A program made the translations under genes and the position numbers. A stretch of 64,000 nt of DNA from Microbulbifer agarilyticus (GTDB lineage: Bacteria > Pseudomonadota > Gammaproteobacteria > Pseudomonadales > Cellvibrionaceae). Of the stretch, positions 16,748 to 25,856 are shown piece after piece (the first letter of the stretch is position 1; every line of letters starts with the position of its first letter). The DNA is taken from positions 434,001 to 498,000 of the forward strand of contig NZ_CP019650.1 in the NCBI RefSeq assembly GCF_001999945.1. The letters are read 5' to 3'. Under the pieces are notes generated by a model. That model saw only the letters and a program-made list of their open reading frames with translations, was not told where the DNA came from and did not search any database.

Positions 16748-19054
16748 GTGTGGTACAGGGATGGTTTCGGCATGTTAGCCAGTAACGCCCACCCAAGGGG
16801 CTTCCCGCCACTGCGGCCATATTCATGGCGGCAGTCTCTGCTTCTGTGTGTTTGCACATGTTTATTACTGTTCTCCGCGCTGGCCAGCGCGCAACTTCCC
16901 TCGGTTAAACCCAAAGAATTTTCCCCGGTCGTTCCGGATTTTACCGCGCTGTCTGCGGACTGGTGGACGCTGTGGCCGGACGTAACCCACGAGCAGAAAG
17001 AACAGTGGCTGACCGAGGTTGAGAAGGCCTGGCAGGACTGGAAAAAAACCTTGCCGGAAGAGGCAGAACTGGATGAGCGGGTTCTGCAAATCGACAAGCG
17101 CCTTGAGGGCATCCGCAAGACCTGGCAAAAAAGTGACAACTTAAAATCCGTCAAGATCTTGCCGGAAGTGACCTTTCCCGAGTCTCCCACGGTGTTGGAG
17201 TGGGCGGCATCCGACGCGGCAGTGGCGCGGGGCCAGCAGCGTTACCAGGGAGTGCAATTAGAAAAAAGCCAGATGGACGATGGCGTGGCACATTCCCTCA
17301 GCCGTCTGCGGGAGAGTGTGGCGGTACTGCGGGATATCAACCGCAACGACCCGAAACATCTGAGTGCAACGCTGGATGTGTTCTTTGGCCAGATAAATCA
17401 TTTGCAGGTGCTGGAAGAGCAGCAATTGCTCAGGGATCAGCTGACGCTGTGGGATGAAGAACTCACTTACGGTCGCGCGCAACTACAGCGGATGCTGACC
17501 GGACTGCGCTTTAGTCAGGAAGTTGCCGATGAACTGGCCTCGGCGCGCACCAAGGAAAAAACCGGGCTGGAGGAGTTGGCTAAGGAGCGCGCGGATTCCC
17601 GTCACCTGGTCTTTGAGAGTGCCGACAGCGAAGTCACGCTGGAACAGCAGATCAGCCTGATGAATTACAGTGTGGAAACACTGCAAAATCGTCTGCAGTT
17701 GCGCAAGCAGGAACTGCTGCTGGCGATGAACAGCGTGCTGGACCCAAATGGGGAGGCGGAGAAACTCACCATCAGTAAAACGCTGGTGGAAAACGCGGAA
17801 AAAGCCCAGGCAGATTTGGTGCGCCAGCTCAATGTGCGCCAGCGGCAGGTAGTAGCCTGGATCGGTGAAGACCCGAAGGCGATGCAGCGCTGGTGGCAGC
17901 GCTTCGAGAAGATCAACAGCGCCCTCGGCCATGCCGGCGACCTGATCGACGACGTAAAACGCTACGAGGCCGCCCAGTTGTTTGTGTATCAGCGGCTGCA
18001 GGGGTGGTGGCGCACGCTCGGTGACCGCATTGTCCTGCAGCTACAGCAATTGCGCAGCGGCTGGCGCAACCTGGCAAATTACGAACTGTTCGCCATCAGC
18101 CAGCAGCCCATCACCCTCAAAGATATTGCCCAGATGATCCTGGTGATCATCGGTGCGTGGGGGTGTTCGCGGCTGTTGAGTTTGATCTTGCGGCGCATGG
18201 AGCGCAGAAAGCGCACCAGTGAACAGGCCGCGTACGCGCTGTGGCGGGTGCTGAATTACTGCATCGTACTCATCACGATCATTATCCTGCTGACCATGGT
18301 GGGGCTGGATACCTCGAAACTTACCTTGATCGCCGGTGCCCTGTCGGTGGGTATCGGTTTTGGTATGCAGGCGATTTTTTCCAATTTCATCTCCGGGATT
18401 ATTCTGCTGTTCGAGCAGCCGCTGCGGGTCGGCGACCTGGTAGAACTGGAGTCCGGAGTATTCGGGCGTATCCGCGATATCAATGTGCGCTCCACCCGCA
18501 TCACGACCCGCGACAACGTGGATATCCTGGTGCCGAACTCCGAGTTCGTGACTGGGCGCGTCACCAACCACACGCTGGAAGACCCGGTGCGGCGTATTCA
18601 CGTGCTGTTTGGTGTGGCCTATGGCACTGATCCGGAAGAGGTACGCGAGGCGGCGATGGCGGCTGCGGAGCGGGTACCGGTGACCTTTTCCAATTGGCAA
18701 CGCAAAACGGAGCTGTGGCTGACATCCTTCGGTGACAGTTCCCTCGACTTCAAACTGGTGGTGTGGGTGAACAGCAACGCGGTGTCGTCGCTGGGTGACC
18801 TGCACGCGCTGTACAACATCGAGCTGCTGCGTGAGTTCAACCAGCGCGGCATCGAGATTCCCTTCCCCCAGCGCGACCTGCATGTGCGCAGTTGGGGGGA
18901 AACTGCTCCACCTGCGCCGCAGGCACCGGACAGCGAACCGCCCAAGCCCATCGAGCGGCGTGGTTCCAGCGGTTCCGAGGACTGGCCGGGCGCCGGTGAC
19001 GCGGATGGTGGTGCTGAAGGCGGGGACGGCGGAGACGGCGGCGATGGCCACTGA
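16748..19054 (+). CDS. MscS-family mechanosensitive channel with long periplasmic coiled-coil domain
   Basis: A 768-residue inner-membrane channel that would release solutes on hypo-osmotic shock. It has a signal-like hydrophobic segment (about residues 28-46), a long charged helical region to about 440 likely to be periplasmic coiled coil, one or more helices near 465-485, and the MscS core. The pore helix reads LIAGALSVGIGFGMQAIFSNFISG, followed by LFEQPLRVGDLVELE and the RSTRITTRDNVDILVPNSEF beta domain. The C-terminus is a Gly/Asp-rich low-complexity tail (GGDGGDGGDGH). The start is GTG at 16748 or ATG at 16772; both keep the signal. It resembles MscK/MscM-type long channels rather than the 286-residue MscS. 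Confidence 0.87.
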   Translation: MWYRDGFGMLASNAHPRGFPPLRPYSWRQSLLLCVCTCLLLFSALASAQLPSVKPKEFSPVVPDFTALSADWWTLWPDVTHEQKEQWLTEVEKAWQDWKKTLPEEAELDERVLQIDKRLEGIRKTWQKSDNLKSVKILPEVTFPESPTVLEWAASDAAVARGQQRYQGVQLEKSQMDDGVAHSLSRLRESVAVLRDINRNDPKHLSATLDVFFGQINHLQVLEEQQLLRDQLTLWDEELTYGRAQLQRMLTGLRFSQEVADELASARTKEKTGLEELAKERADSRHLVFESADSEVTLEQQISLMNYSVETLQNRLQLRKQELLLAMNSVLDPNGEAEKLTISKTLVENAEKAQADLVRQLNVRQRQVVAWIGEDPKAMQRWWQRFEKINSALGHAGDLIDDVKRYEAAQLFVYQRLQGWWRTLGDRIVLQLQQLRSGWRNLANYELFAISQQPITLKDIAQMILVIIGAWGCSRLLSLILRRMERRKRTSEQAAYALWRVLNYCIVLITIIILLTMVGLDTSKLTLIAGALSVGIGFGMQAIFSNFISGIILLFEQPLRVGDLVELESGVFGRIRDINVRSTRITTRDNVDILVPNSEFVTGRVTNHTLEDPVRRIHVLFGVAYGTDPEEVREAAMAAAERVPVTFSNWQRKTELWLTSFGDSSLDFKLVVWVNSNAVSSLGDLHALYNIELLREFNQRGIEIPFPQRDLHVRSWGETAPPAPQAPDSEPPKPIERRGSSGSEDWPGAGDADGGAEGGDGGDGGDGH

Positions 19055-19227
19055 CGCCTGAGTCAGCGTGGGCTGCAGCGCTTCGCCGCAATTCGCTGCA
19101 GCTGGCCGCAAAGGCGGGGAAATGCTGCCGAAAAGGCCCGGATTGGGGCTGGTCTTATTTTGTCACCCCTGTATTCTGGAAGACCTGAACATTTTCCAAT
19201 CAACGCCAAACCTTTAGCGGACCCACC

Positions 19228-20640
19228 TTGCTGATCATCCCCATCCAGAACAAACCCGACTGGCGCCGGCCACCACTGGTGTGTTTTGCGCTGATCCTGG
19301 CGAACCTGCTGGTGTATGTGCTCTATCAGAGCGGCGACGAAGCCCGCTGGCAGGCAGCCGAGGAGTACTACTTCTCCAGTACCTTGCCAGAACTGGATGA
19401 GGCGCGCTTCTACGAGTTTGTGGATACGGAGAAGCCCGAGTGGCGCACCCTGGCCCAGGGCGCCGGGGAAGAGTTCATGTATGAGCAGCTGTTGTGGAGC
19501 CGCGAGTTCCACGACTGGCTGGTGCCGCAGCTGCAGCAGGAAGGTGGGGAGGCCCAGCAGTGGCTGGCCCAGCGGCAGGAGTTCGCCCAGCTGCGCGATA
19601 GCCTGTCCAGCTTTGCCTACGGCCTGACTCCCGCAGATCCCACCCTGAAAGGCCTGTTCGGACATATGTTCCTGCACGGTGGCTGGGACCACCTGCTGGG
19701 GAATATGGTGTTCCTGCTGTTATTTGGCCTGTCGGTAGAGCTCGCTCTGGGAGCCGCCTGGTTTTTGGGGTTGTACCTGCTCGGCGGGTTGGCTGCCGCC
19801 GGCCTGCATATGGGGGTGGAAGCGGGCAGCCTGATGCCGATGATCGGCGCATCCGGTGCCGTGTCTGCGGTGATGGGGATGTTTGTCGCTGTGTACGGTA
19901 TTCGCCGGCTGCGCTTCTTCTACACCCTCGGCTTTGCCTTCGGAGAATTTTCCGCGCCGGCCTTGATGGTGTTGCCACTGTGGCTGGGCAAAGAGGTCTT
20001 CGGTTACTTCTTTGGTAGTGAAAACATCGCCTACTGGGCGCACTTCGGTGGTTTGGTGGCGGGCTTTGTCTGCACCATGGCGCTGATCCGGGTGCGCCCC
20101 AGTCGCGATATTCACGTGGAGGAAGATCTACCACCTACACCGGAACAGCTAGCACTGGCGCGCATCGAATCCCTGCAAAATCACGGTAAGTTACTGGAGG
20201 CGGGGCAGGCGGCCAGCAGTGCGCTCAAGCAGCACCCGGAGTCACTGCCGCTGATCGAAAAATCCATCGAGCTCACCGGGCTCGCGCCGGAGAGTGAGGC
20301 CCATCACCGGGCCTGGCTCGCGCTGTTTGCCCTCGCCAAGCTCCCGCAACAGGACTTTGCGCAAATTGCCGCAGGCGTCGAAACCTATCAGGGGAAAGTG
20401 CAGGAACCGCGCGCACTGACACCGCGGGTGTGTCTGGTTCTGGCGCAACGCGCCGCGCGGGAGAAGCAGTGGGCGCTGGTGGAAGTTTTACTGCAGCGCT
20501 TACAGCAAAAGCAGCAGCGCCACCCGCTGATGGCGCGCCTGGCCAATGGCGTTGTCGAGCACTACCGCCGCTGTGGCGACGAAGAGCGGGCGCGACAGGC
20601 GCTCGACTTTGCGCGCGCCCTGCAACCCAGCGCGGTTTAG
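19228..20640 (+). CDS. Rhomboid-family intramembrane serine protease with C-terminal helical domain
   Basis: A 470-residue membrane protease that cleaves transmembrane segments. The first helix (PLVCFALILANLLVYVL) is followed by an unusually long hydrophilic insertion (about 35-135), then the rhomboid core: MFLHGGWDHLLGNM, catalytic Ser209 in GASGAVSAV and catalytic His272 in YWAHFGGLVAGF. Residues 300-470 form a helical TPR-like cytoplasmic domain. The start is TTG at 19228; a nearer ATG would remove the first helix. Its stop overlaps that of the convergent zinc-finger/TPR membrane gene by four bases. Substrates unknown. Confidence 0.88.
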   Translation: MLIIPIQNKPDWRRPPLVCFALILANLLVYVLYQSGDEARWQAAEEYYFSSTLPELDEARFYEFVDTEKPEWRTLAQGAGEEFMYEQLLWSREFHDWLVPQLQQEGGEAQQWLAQRQEFAQLRDSLSSFAYGLTPADPTLKGLFGHMFLHGGWDHLLGNMVFLLLFGLSVELALGAAWFLGLYLLGGLAAAGLHMGVEAGSLMPMIGASGAVSAVMGMFVAVYGIRRLRFFYTLGFAFGEFSAPALMVLPLWLGKEVFGYFFGSENIAYWAHFGGLVAGFVCTMALIRVRPSRDIHVEEDLPPTPEQLALARIESLQNHGKLLEAGQAASSALKQHPESLPLIEKSIELTGLAPESEAHHRAWLALFALAKLPQQDFAQIAAGVETYQGKVQEPRALTPRVCLVLAQRAAREKQWALVEVLLQRLQQKQQRHPLMARLANGVVEHYRRCGDEERARQALDFARALQPSAV

Positions 20641-22082
20641 GCCGGCTGCGAGCTTTCCTTGTTCTGCTGTTCGGCAGTCAGAATGGATTCGAGTTGTTGT
20701 ACCTCACCGAGCACCGCGCTCTTCGGAAACTTACTGCGTACAAACGCCAGCAGCTTGCGGCTGTTGTCGGTGCGGTTAAACCCATCCATATAAATTTTCG
20801 CCAACAGCAGATAGGCACTGTCCAGACGGGTGTAGTGCGGGTCTTCCTTGTGCAGGTTGTTGACCAGTGCCAGTGCCGGCTTGAACTGGCGCTGGCGATA
20901 CAGCGCCTCGGCAATCTGGTGGCGCAACAGTGACTTGTCGATGGCAGGTGTGCCGTGGGACTGCACGGTGGCCATATACAGTTCTGCGGCCTTGTGTGGC
21001 TGGTTCATGCTGATAAAGCGCTCCAGCAGATGCGGGCCAAGTTCGCGCAGGGCCTTCTTGTCGTCGGTGGCGAGCAGCAGGCGATAGTAACGCTCGTTGA
21101 GCGCGACATCGTTGGGTTGCTGACGCAATACACCGACCAGGGTTTTGCGTGCTTCTTCGTGGCGTCCTTCACGCAGAAAAATACTGGAATCCGCCAGTGC
21201 CTTGCGCCGCTCGAACTCGCGTTCTTCGAGAAACTCCTCGTCGTCCACCTGCGACGCCACGCCCAGCTTCTGCTGCCGCGTCAGGCAGATGTAGCCCATC
21301 ATGGCACTGGTGACGATGGAGAAATAGCTGGTGACAAAAGCCAGCAGCGGCAACAGCATCCATACCGGCAGCTTATCCGCGACGACCGGTAGCAGCACGG
21401 TGGGGGCGGCGGAAACTGCACTGGTGGAGAGCCACAGCAGCCAATAGGGCCAGCCGATAATCAGGGTGAATTGCAGCAGCTTGAGCGGGTTTACCGCCGC
21501 GCGCATGCTGTGCTCTAGCGCCAGCACAATCATTGCCGCCGGCCCCAGTAGCGAAAGCACGATGGAATACACCTGGGCCGCGCCCACACCAAAGGTGGTC
21601 GCAATCAATGCGCCACCACCACCGGCGACCAGAATCATACCGATGACCCGCGCAAACACCGCCGCACTGCGGCCGTCCTGGGCATCGCCGAAAGTGGGCG
21701 ACTGCAGATCGCCACTGGCCAGCTTTTCGATCACCAGCAGGTTGTAGCGCATGACCACCGCCAGCATGGCCACCAGGATAAAGATGGAGAGTATTCCCAT
21801 CCCGGTGATCGCCAGTGCAGCCACCGCGCAGATCGCGGATACGGTTAACGGCCCGGCGTTAAGTGCGTAGCGGAAATAGAAGGGGGCCATTTGCCAGAAG
21901 GGCCTGGCCTTGTTGCTCGCCCCGACATTTTGCAGACGGTTGTTACACAAAATGCATTTGGGGGTGGAGCGGTAATAGTTATCCACCGAGCCGGGAACGC
22001 AGTCGCCGCAGTATTCCTTACTGCAACCGCTGCACTGCCATATGGCGTCGGCATTGGAGTGGTAGTGGCAAGCATTGCCCAT
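20637..22082 (-). CDS. Membrane protein with N-terminal B-box-like zinc finger and C-terminal TPR region
   Basis: No named family recognised. The first 50 residues carry a Cys/His cluster (CHYHSNADAIWQCSGC, YCGDC, CILC) like the B-box zinc fingers found on many bacterial membrane proteins. About five to six hydrophobic helices follow (residues 75-270), then a soluble helical C-terminal half (300-470) with TPR character (EGRHEEARKTLVGVLRQQP, RQRQFKPALALVNNLHKE). It is convergent with the rhomboid gene, the stop codons overlapping. A role in membrane-protein handling is possible from the architecture, but no catalytic residues are seen. Confidence 0.72.
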   Translation of the reverse strand: MGNACHYHSNADAIWQCSGCSKEYCGDCVPGSVDNYYRSTPKCILCNNRLQNVGASNKARPFWQMAPFYFRYALNAGPLTVSAICAVAALAITGMGILSIFILVAMLAVVMRYNLLVIEKLASGDLQSPTFGDAQDGRSAAVFARVIGMILVAGGGGALIATTFGVGAAQVYSIVLSLLGPAAMIVLALEHSMRAAVNPLKLLQFTLIIGWPYWLLWLSTSAVSAAPTVLLPVVADKLPVWMLLPLLAFVTSYFSIVTSAMMGYICLTRQQKLGVASQVDDEEFLEEREFERRKALADSSIFLREGRHEEARKTLVGVLRQQPNDVALNERYYRLLLATDDKKALRELGPHLLERFISMNQPHKAAELYMATVQSHGTPAIDKSLLRHQIAEALYRQRQFKPALALVNNLHKEDPHYTRLDSAYLLLAKIYMDGFNRTDNSRKLLAFVRSKFPKSAVLGEVQQLESILTAEQQNKESSQPA

Positions 22083-22275
22083 GGTCTACATCCTTGTTGT
22101 TATTGTGCTTTGCTGCTGTGCGATTGTGAGTGTGCACTCGTCCAGTGTATCGGCTCTGTCCCCGGCGGCGCAATCTACCCCCCCTTGCAGGCTGCTAGAC
22201 TGACCCAATATTGTAGGGAGTGACGATTCACTCTGGCGCAGTTGCGCAGAATAACACCGAATAAATGAGGTTCAG

Positions 22276-23565
22276 ATGAGCAAAGCGATGCAGGTACGGC
22301 TGGAATCCTCCGCGGCGGCGGAGCACTGGGGCAAAAATGCCCTGTTAAGTTTCGCCGATACAGAAGCGCGCATTCACGCTAGCGACGCCACCGGCGGTTC
22401 ACTGGTGGCCGCCCAGCGTGCCGCCCGCCGTCTCGACGGCATGGGTATTACCGACATCACTCTTGTTGGCGACAACTGGGACCTGGAAAGCCGCTGGGCC
22501 TTCTGGGCCGGTTACTACAATCCGAAACGCAACAGCAACCTGGACTGGGGCAGTGCGGAAGGCAACGAGCTGGCGGAATTGGAAGCGCGCAAGGCGGCAG
22601 CTTTGTGGGTTCGCCAAATTACCAACGGTTCTCCGGAAGATATTTCCCCGCTCGCCCTCGCGGAAAGTGCCGCGGAGATGCTGCAAAAGCTCGCCCCGGA
22701 TGCGGTGAGCTTCCGCATTGTCAAAGGCGATGCGTTGCGCGATGAAGGTTACATGGGGATTTATAACGTGGGCCGCGGCAGTGTACGTGGCGGTGCCATG
22801 CTGCAGCTCGACTACAACCCCGCAGGTAGCGATGCTACCGATGTGGATATTTGCCTGGTGGGCAAGGGCATTACCTTCGACTCCGGTGGTTACAGCATTA
22901 AACCCTCCCCCGGCATGGCCCATATGAAGTCTGATATGGGTGGAGCGGCAATGGTTGCCGGCGGCTTGGCGCTGGCAATCGCGCGGGGTTTGCAGAAGCG
23001 GGTGAAGCTGTATTTATGCTGCGCGGAAAACCTGATCTCGGGTCACGCATTCAAGCTGGGTGATGTGATTCGCTACAAAAATGGCGTAACCGCAGAAATC
23101 CTGAATACCGATGCAGAGGGGCGTCTGGTCCTGGCAGATGGCCTGCTGGAAGCGAGCGAACAGAACCCGCGCTACATCCTCGATGCGGCCACGCTGACCG
23201 GTGCTGCGAAGATGGCGGTCGGTCGGGATTACAACTCGGTGTTGAGCCTGGAAGACGATATGGCAGACAAAGTGTTGAGCGCGGCCAAGTCCGAACACGA
23301 AAAGGCCTGGCGTTTGCCGCTGGAAAAATTCCACCTGGAACAAATTCCGTCCGGCTTTGCAGACATCGCCAATATCGGTCGTGAGGGCACTCCCGGCGCT
23401 TCCACGGCGGCGGCGTTCCTGGCCAAGTTTGTGCGCGATACGGGTCGCGGCTGGGTACATATGGATCTTTCCGGGTCCTATTTACCCGCACCAAATGATC
23501 AGTGGGCGCAGGGCGCCAAGGGGCATGGGTTCCGTACCATTGCCCGTTTCTTGCAGGATAACTAA
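22276..23565 (+). CDS. pepB: Aminopeptidase B, M17 leucyl-aminopeptidase family
   Basis: A 429-residue cytoplasmic zinc/manganese aminopeptidase that degrades dipeptides and short peptides. It follows E. coli PepB from memory over nearly its whole length: WAFWAGYYNPKR, GYMGIYNVGRGS, GKGITFDSGGYSIKPSPGM, MKSDMGGAA, KRVKLYLCCAENLISGHAFKLGDV, the M17 signature NTDAEGRLVLADGL, and TLTGAAKMAVG. The metal-binding Lys, Asp and Glu residues of these motifs are intact. Length agrees with PepB (about 427) rather than the ~500-residue PepA. GAGGTTCAG precedes the ATG. A 65-aa membrane-protein gene follows 14 bp later and is probably cotranscribed. Confidence 0.92.
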   Translation: MSKAMQVRLESSAAAEHWGKNALLSFADTEARIHASDATGGSLVAAQRAARRLDGMGITDITLVGDNWDLESRWAFWAGYYNPKRNSNLDWGSAEGNELAELEARKAAALWVRQITNGSPEDISPLALAESAAEMLQKLAPDAVSFRIVKGDALRDEGYMGIYNVGRGSVRGGAMLQLDYNPAGSDATDVDICLVGKGITFDSGGYSIKPSPGMAHMKSDMGGAAMVAGGLALAIARGLQKRVKLYLCCAENLISGHAFKLGDVIRYKNGVTAEILNTDAEGRLVLADGLLEASEQNPRYILDAATLTGAAKMAVGRDYNSVLSLEDDMADKVLSAAKSEHEKAWRLPLEKFHLEQIPSGFADIANIGREGTPGASTAAAFLAKFVRDTGRGWVHMDLSGSYLPAPNDQWAQGAKGHGFRTIARFLQDN

Positions 23566-23579
23566 TAGGAACCAAGACT

Positions 23580-23777
23580 ATGGAAGAGTATCAAGTAATG
23601 ATTCAGTCGCGGGAGTGGCTGGTGGGTTGGGGCACACTTTCCCTGATTAACGCAGGCTTGGCCCAGGGAAAGAATCGCAGTGGCCTGATCTGGTGGATTT
23701 TGAGTTTGATTTTCGGTCCGCTGGCGACACTGGTGCTCGTTTTGCTGAGTAAAGCTCCGGCAAACCCGCAGGACTAA
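23580..23777 (+). CDS. Small hypothetical membrane protein (65 aa)
   Basis: Not assigned to a family. One or two hydrophobic stretches (WLVGWGTLSLINAGLAQ and LIWWILSLIFGPLATLVLVLL) joined by a basic turn, GKNRSG. AGGA lies about 10 bases before the ATG, and the gene starts 14 bp after pepB, so it is probably translated from the pepB transcript. The IFGPLATLVLVLL ending resembles small membrane proteins that accompany other genes. Function unknown. Confidence 0.65.
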   Translation: MEEYQVMIQSREWLVGWGTLSLINAGLAQGKNRSGLIWWILSLIFGPLATLVLVLLSKAPANPQD

Positions 23778-24294
23778 TCATCGGTTTTGATTGCCTGTTT
23801 TTGTGCGGTGGCGAAATTAAGCCACCGCACAAGCTTACTTCCGCTCCATTCGATAGCACTCCCCTTCTATCCACTATTCCGCCTCAATGCATATCCATAC
23901 CTTTCGATACCCCGATAACAATTGGCTTGACGCTGTGAGTGTCGGGTGTGGATTGTAAGTCTGTGAACATCTGGTAAGCCTTAAGTCTGAAATTTTACAT
24001 ATTTTGGTAAGGCCAAATAGTCTACACTTGGTTGAGCCACCCAATCCCCCTCTGTTAGAATCCCGCCACATTTTTTTAGCCTGACTGACTAGTTGAGTGC
24101 TGTAGTGTTCGCGATACATGTGAATGAGCATTCTGGTGGCGCAACTATTGCGACAGAGGTCAGGCCGGGGTGTTTGTTCTGCTGCCAAGTGGGATGACCA
24201 TAGAGGTTATTTGGGTCTGTTTTGGCTACTGCTGTGGTCAGATAGGCGTGGCAAAAACATAATGGCAGACGCCGTAGATATTGGAGAGTGGGGA
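23778..24294. other. Intergenic, about 517 bp, upstream of the FadR-family gene
   Basis: No gene supported. A perfect 10-bp stem GTGCGGTGGC / GCCACCGCAC (23803-23812 and 23821-23830) lies just after the 65-aa gene, but neither strand has a T-run after it. Further on, TGGTAAG occurs twice in the same orientation (23972-23978 and 24005-24011), possibly regulator half-sites. The stretch is AT-rich around 23960-24080, as expected for a promoter of the downstream regulator. Confidence 0.35.
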
Positions 24295-25032
24295 ATGCGG
24301 GGCGCGAGACTTTACCAGCAGGTGGCGGAAAAATTGGCGGCCGCTATTGCCGCGGGGGATTTTCCGGCTGGCTCTCGCCTTCCTGCGGAGCGCAAGCTGG
24401 CAGAGCGATTTGAGGTTAGCCGCCCGACCGTGCGCGAGGCGATCATTGCCCTTGAGCTTGGTGGTTACGTCGAAGTAAAAGGTGGCTCCGGTGTGTACGT
24501 AACTGACGCACAACCCAGCGGCTTTTCCGGTGGTGATAGCGACATCGGTGCTTTTGAAGTCTTGCAGGCGCGCATGATGTTTGAAGGTGAAGCCGCGGGC
24601 CTCGCCGCGCGCGAGATGTCCGACAGTGAAATTGCGCAACTGGAAGTGTTGCTCGAAGAGATGATTGCGGAGAACGCCGCCGAATCCGGCGCTGAGATCG
24701 CGGACGAAAAATTCCATTTACATATTGCCCGCTGTACTCACAACGACGCCGTGGTTTCCGTGTGTGAACACCTGTGGAAGATGCGCAATAGTTCCTCTAT
24801 TTCCGTACGCATTCTAGAGCGTGCACGACAGGCCGGCAGCAAGCCGCGCATTGAAGAGCACCGCCGTATCCTGCAGGCGATTAAGGCGCGCGATCCGGAA
24901 GCCGCGCGCAATGCCATGCGTGATCATTTACAACGCGTAGTCCAGCAACTTCTGGATGCCACCGAAGAGGAAGCGCTGGAGCAGGCGCGTCGTGAAATGA
25001 GTGCCGCCCGTCAGCGTTTCGCGCTGCCCTGA
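24295..25032 (+). CDS. GntR-superfamily (FadR subfamily, FCD domain) transcriptional regulator
   Basis: A 245-residue DNA-binding regulator. The N-terminal winged helix (LYQQVAEKLAAAIAAGDF, PAERKLAERFEVSRPTVREAIIALELGGYVEVKGGSGVYV) is followed by an all-helical FCD effector domain with the expected metal-binding pattern (DEKFHLHIA, EEHRRIL, MRDHLQRV). The ATG at 24295 is chosen because GGAG ends 8 bases before it; upstream in-frame starts at 24262 and 24124 lack a ribosome site. The sequence is of the sugar-acid (ExuR/UxuR-like) type rather than fatty-acid FadR, but there is no adjacent sugar-acid operon to confirm the effector. It ends at a terminator. Confidence 0.85.
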   Translation: MRGARLYQQVAEKLAAAIAAGDFPAGSRLPAERKLAERFEVSRPTVREAIIALELGGYVEVKGGSGVYVTDAQPSGFSGGDSDIGAFEVLQARMMFEGEAAGLAAREMSDSEIAQLEVLLEEMIAENAAESGAEIADEKFHLHIARCTHNDAVVSVCEHLWKMRNSSSISVRILERARQAGSKPRIEEHRRILQAIKARDPEAARNAMRDHLQRVVQQLLDATEEEALEQARREMSAARQRFALP

Positions 25033-25050
25033 TAACTTTGCCGTAAACTA

Positions 25051-25262
25051 GAATTTCAGATAAACCGGCCATGGGCCGGTTTTTTTTGTGTCGTGCATTT
25101 ATCCGCGGCAAATCTCAAGTCCCGATGGCAGCAATTTCTTGCCGTCGCCGAAACCCTTTCTAGACTCAATGTATGTGCTGAATTTTCCCGCCAGTGTAAA
25201 GCTGCATGAAAATTGCGTATGGAGTGGAACTAGTCAGTTCTTTTTCATACTCGGTACGGCTC
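25051..25262. repeat. Direct repeat copy A (starts with a terminator)
   Basis: About 210 bp that recur in the same orientation at 26565-26768 with clear but imperfect identity. Shared blocks include GAATTTCAGATAAACCG, ATGGCAGCAATT, CTTGCCGTCG, CCTTTCTAGACT, GTGTGCTGAATTTT-like and CCGCCAGTG. This copy begins with the terminator of the FadR-family gene. The two copies bracket the NapE-like remnant and padC. Confidence 0.8.
25062..25087 (+). terminator. Rho-independent terminator of the FadR-family gene
   Basis: AAACCGGCC and GGCCGGTTT pair around a 3-base loop, followed by a run of T. A decayed version of the same hairpin appears at about 26577-26596 in repeat copy B. Confidence 0.93.
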
Positions 25263-25284
25263 TTATTTCATTCGGTGATGAGAA

Positions 25285-25476
25285 GGTAACTTCCTTGGTG
25301 GAGTAAAAGTCTGCAGAAACGGCAGTGCACGGCAGGATAAGCGGGATGGGCGGCTGGTGCTGTTTATCTCGATTTTCCTGTTTCCGATTCTCGCTGTGAT
25401 TGTAGCCGGCGGTCATGGCTTTGTGGCCTGTATTACGCAGATGATTTTTGGCCCGCCGGGAACTCTGATGTCTTAG
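25285..25476 (+). pseudogene. NapE/TorE-like small membrane protein remnant
   Basis: The plus frame ending with TAG at 25474-25476 reads LVLFISIFLFPILAVIV and then AGGHGFVACITQMIFGPPGT. This is the pattern of NapE/TorE-type peptides (helix, GGxGFxxWxxQxxxGPPG). The frame has no ATG: a stop lies near 25280 and the only plausible start is GTG at 25357, which would begin inside the hydrophobic helix. I read it as a 5'-truncated or frameshifted remnant, though a 39-aa GTG-started peptide is possible. No nap or tor genes are nearby. It lies directly after repeat copy A. Confidence 0.5.
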
Positions 25477-25856
25477 TTGAACTAGAGAGACCAAGTTCGA
25501 TAAAAGTCATTGATAGCAGCTATCAAGCTAATCGTTGCATTGGTTTACTAGAAAAGCTGAAGCGCTATTAACTGTTCGAATATGTATTTATCTATCTAGT
25601 AATTAGCACAATCGCAAACTCTAAGTTCTAAGCGTAAATTTTCATTAGTGCGCCTGAAAATATCTTAGGAATTCGAGATTAACTAATGTGAGTGAAAGCT
25701 CTGTGCGAACCCATTTTTTGAACTACGATAATGTGGAGCCTGACGACAAAGAAATATGAATCAAACTAAGCAACGTTTGTTTTTGGATGGTGCTTGATTG
25801 TTCTAGATTTTTGTCAGATCGAACTTTACATCTTGCATCAATATTTAGAGGTGAAA

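Noticed and set aside
23803..23830. Perfect hairpin after the 65-aa gene as a terminator
   Set aside because: No T-run follows the stem on either strand, so it is described only as a hairpin.
25234..25494. Minus-strand 86-codon frame over the NapE-like remnant
   Set aside because: Polar low-complexity product, no ribosome site; the plus-strand NapE/TorE-type pattern explains the sequence better.
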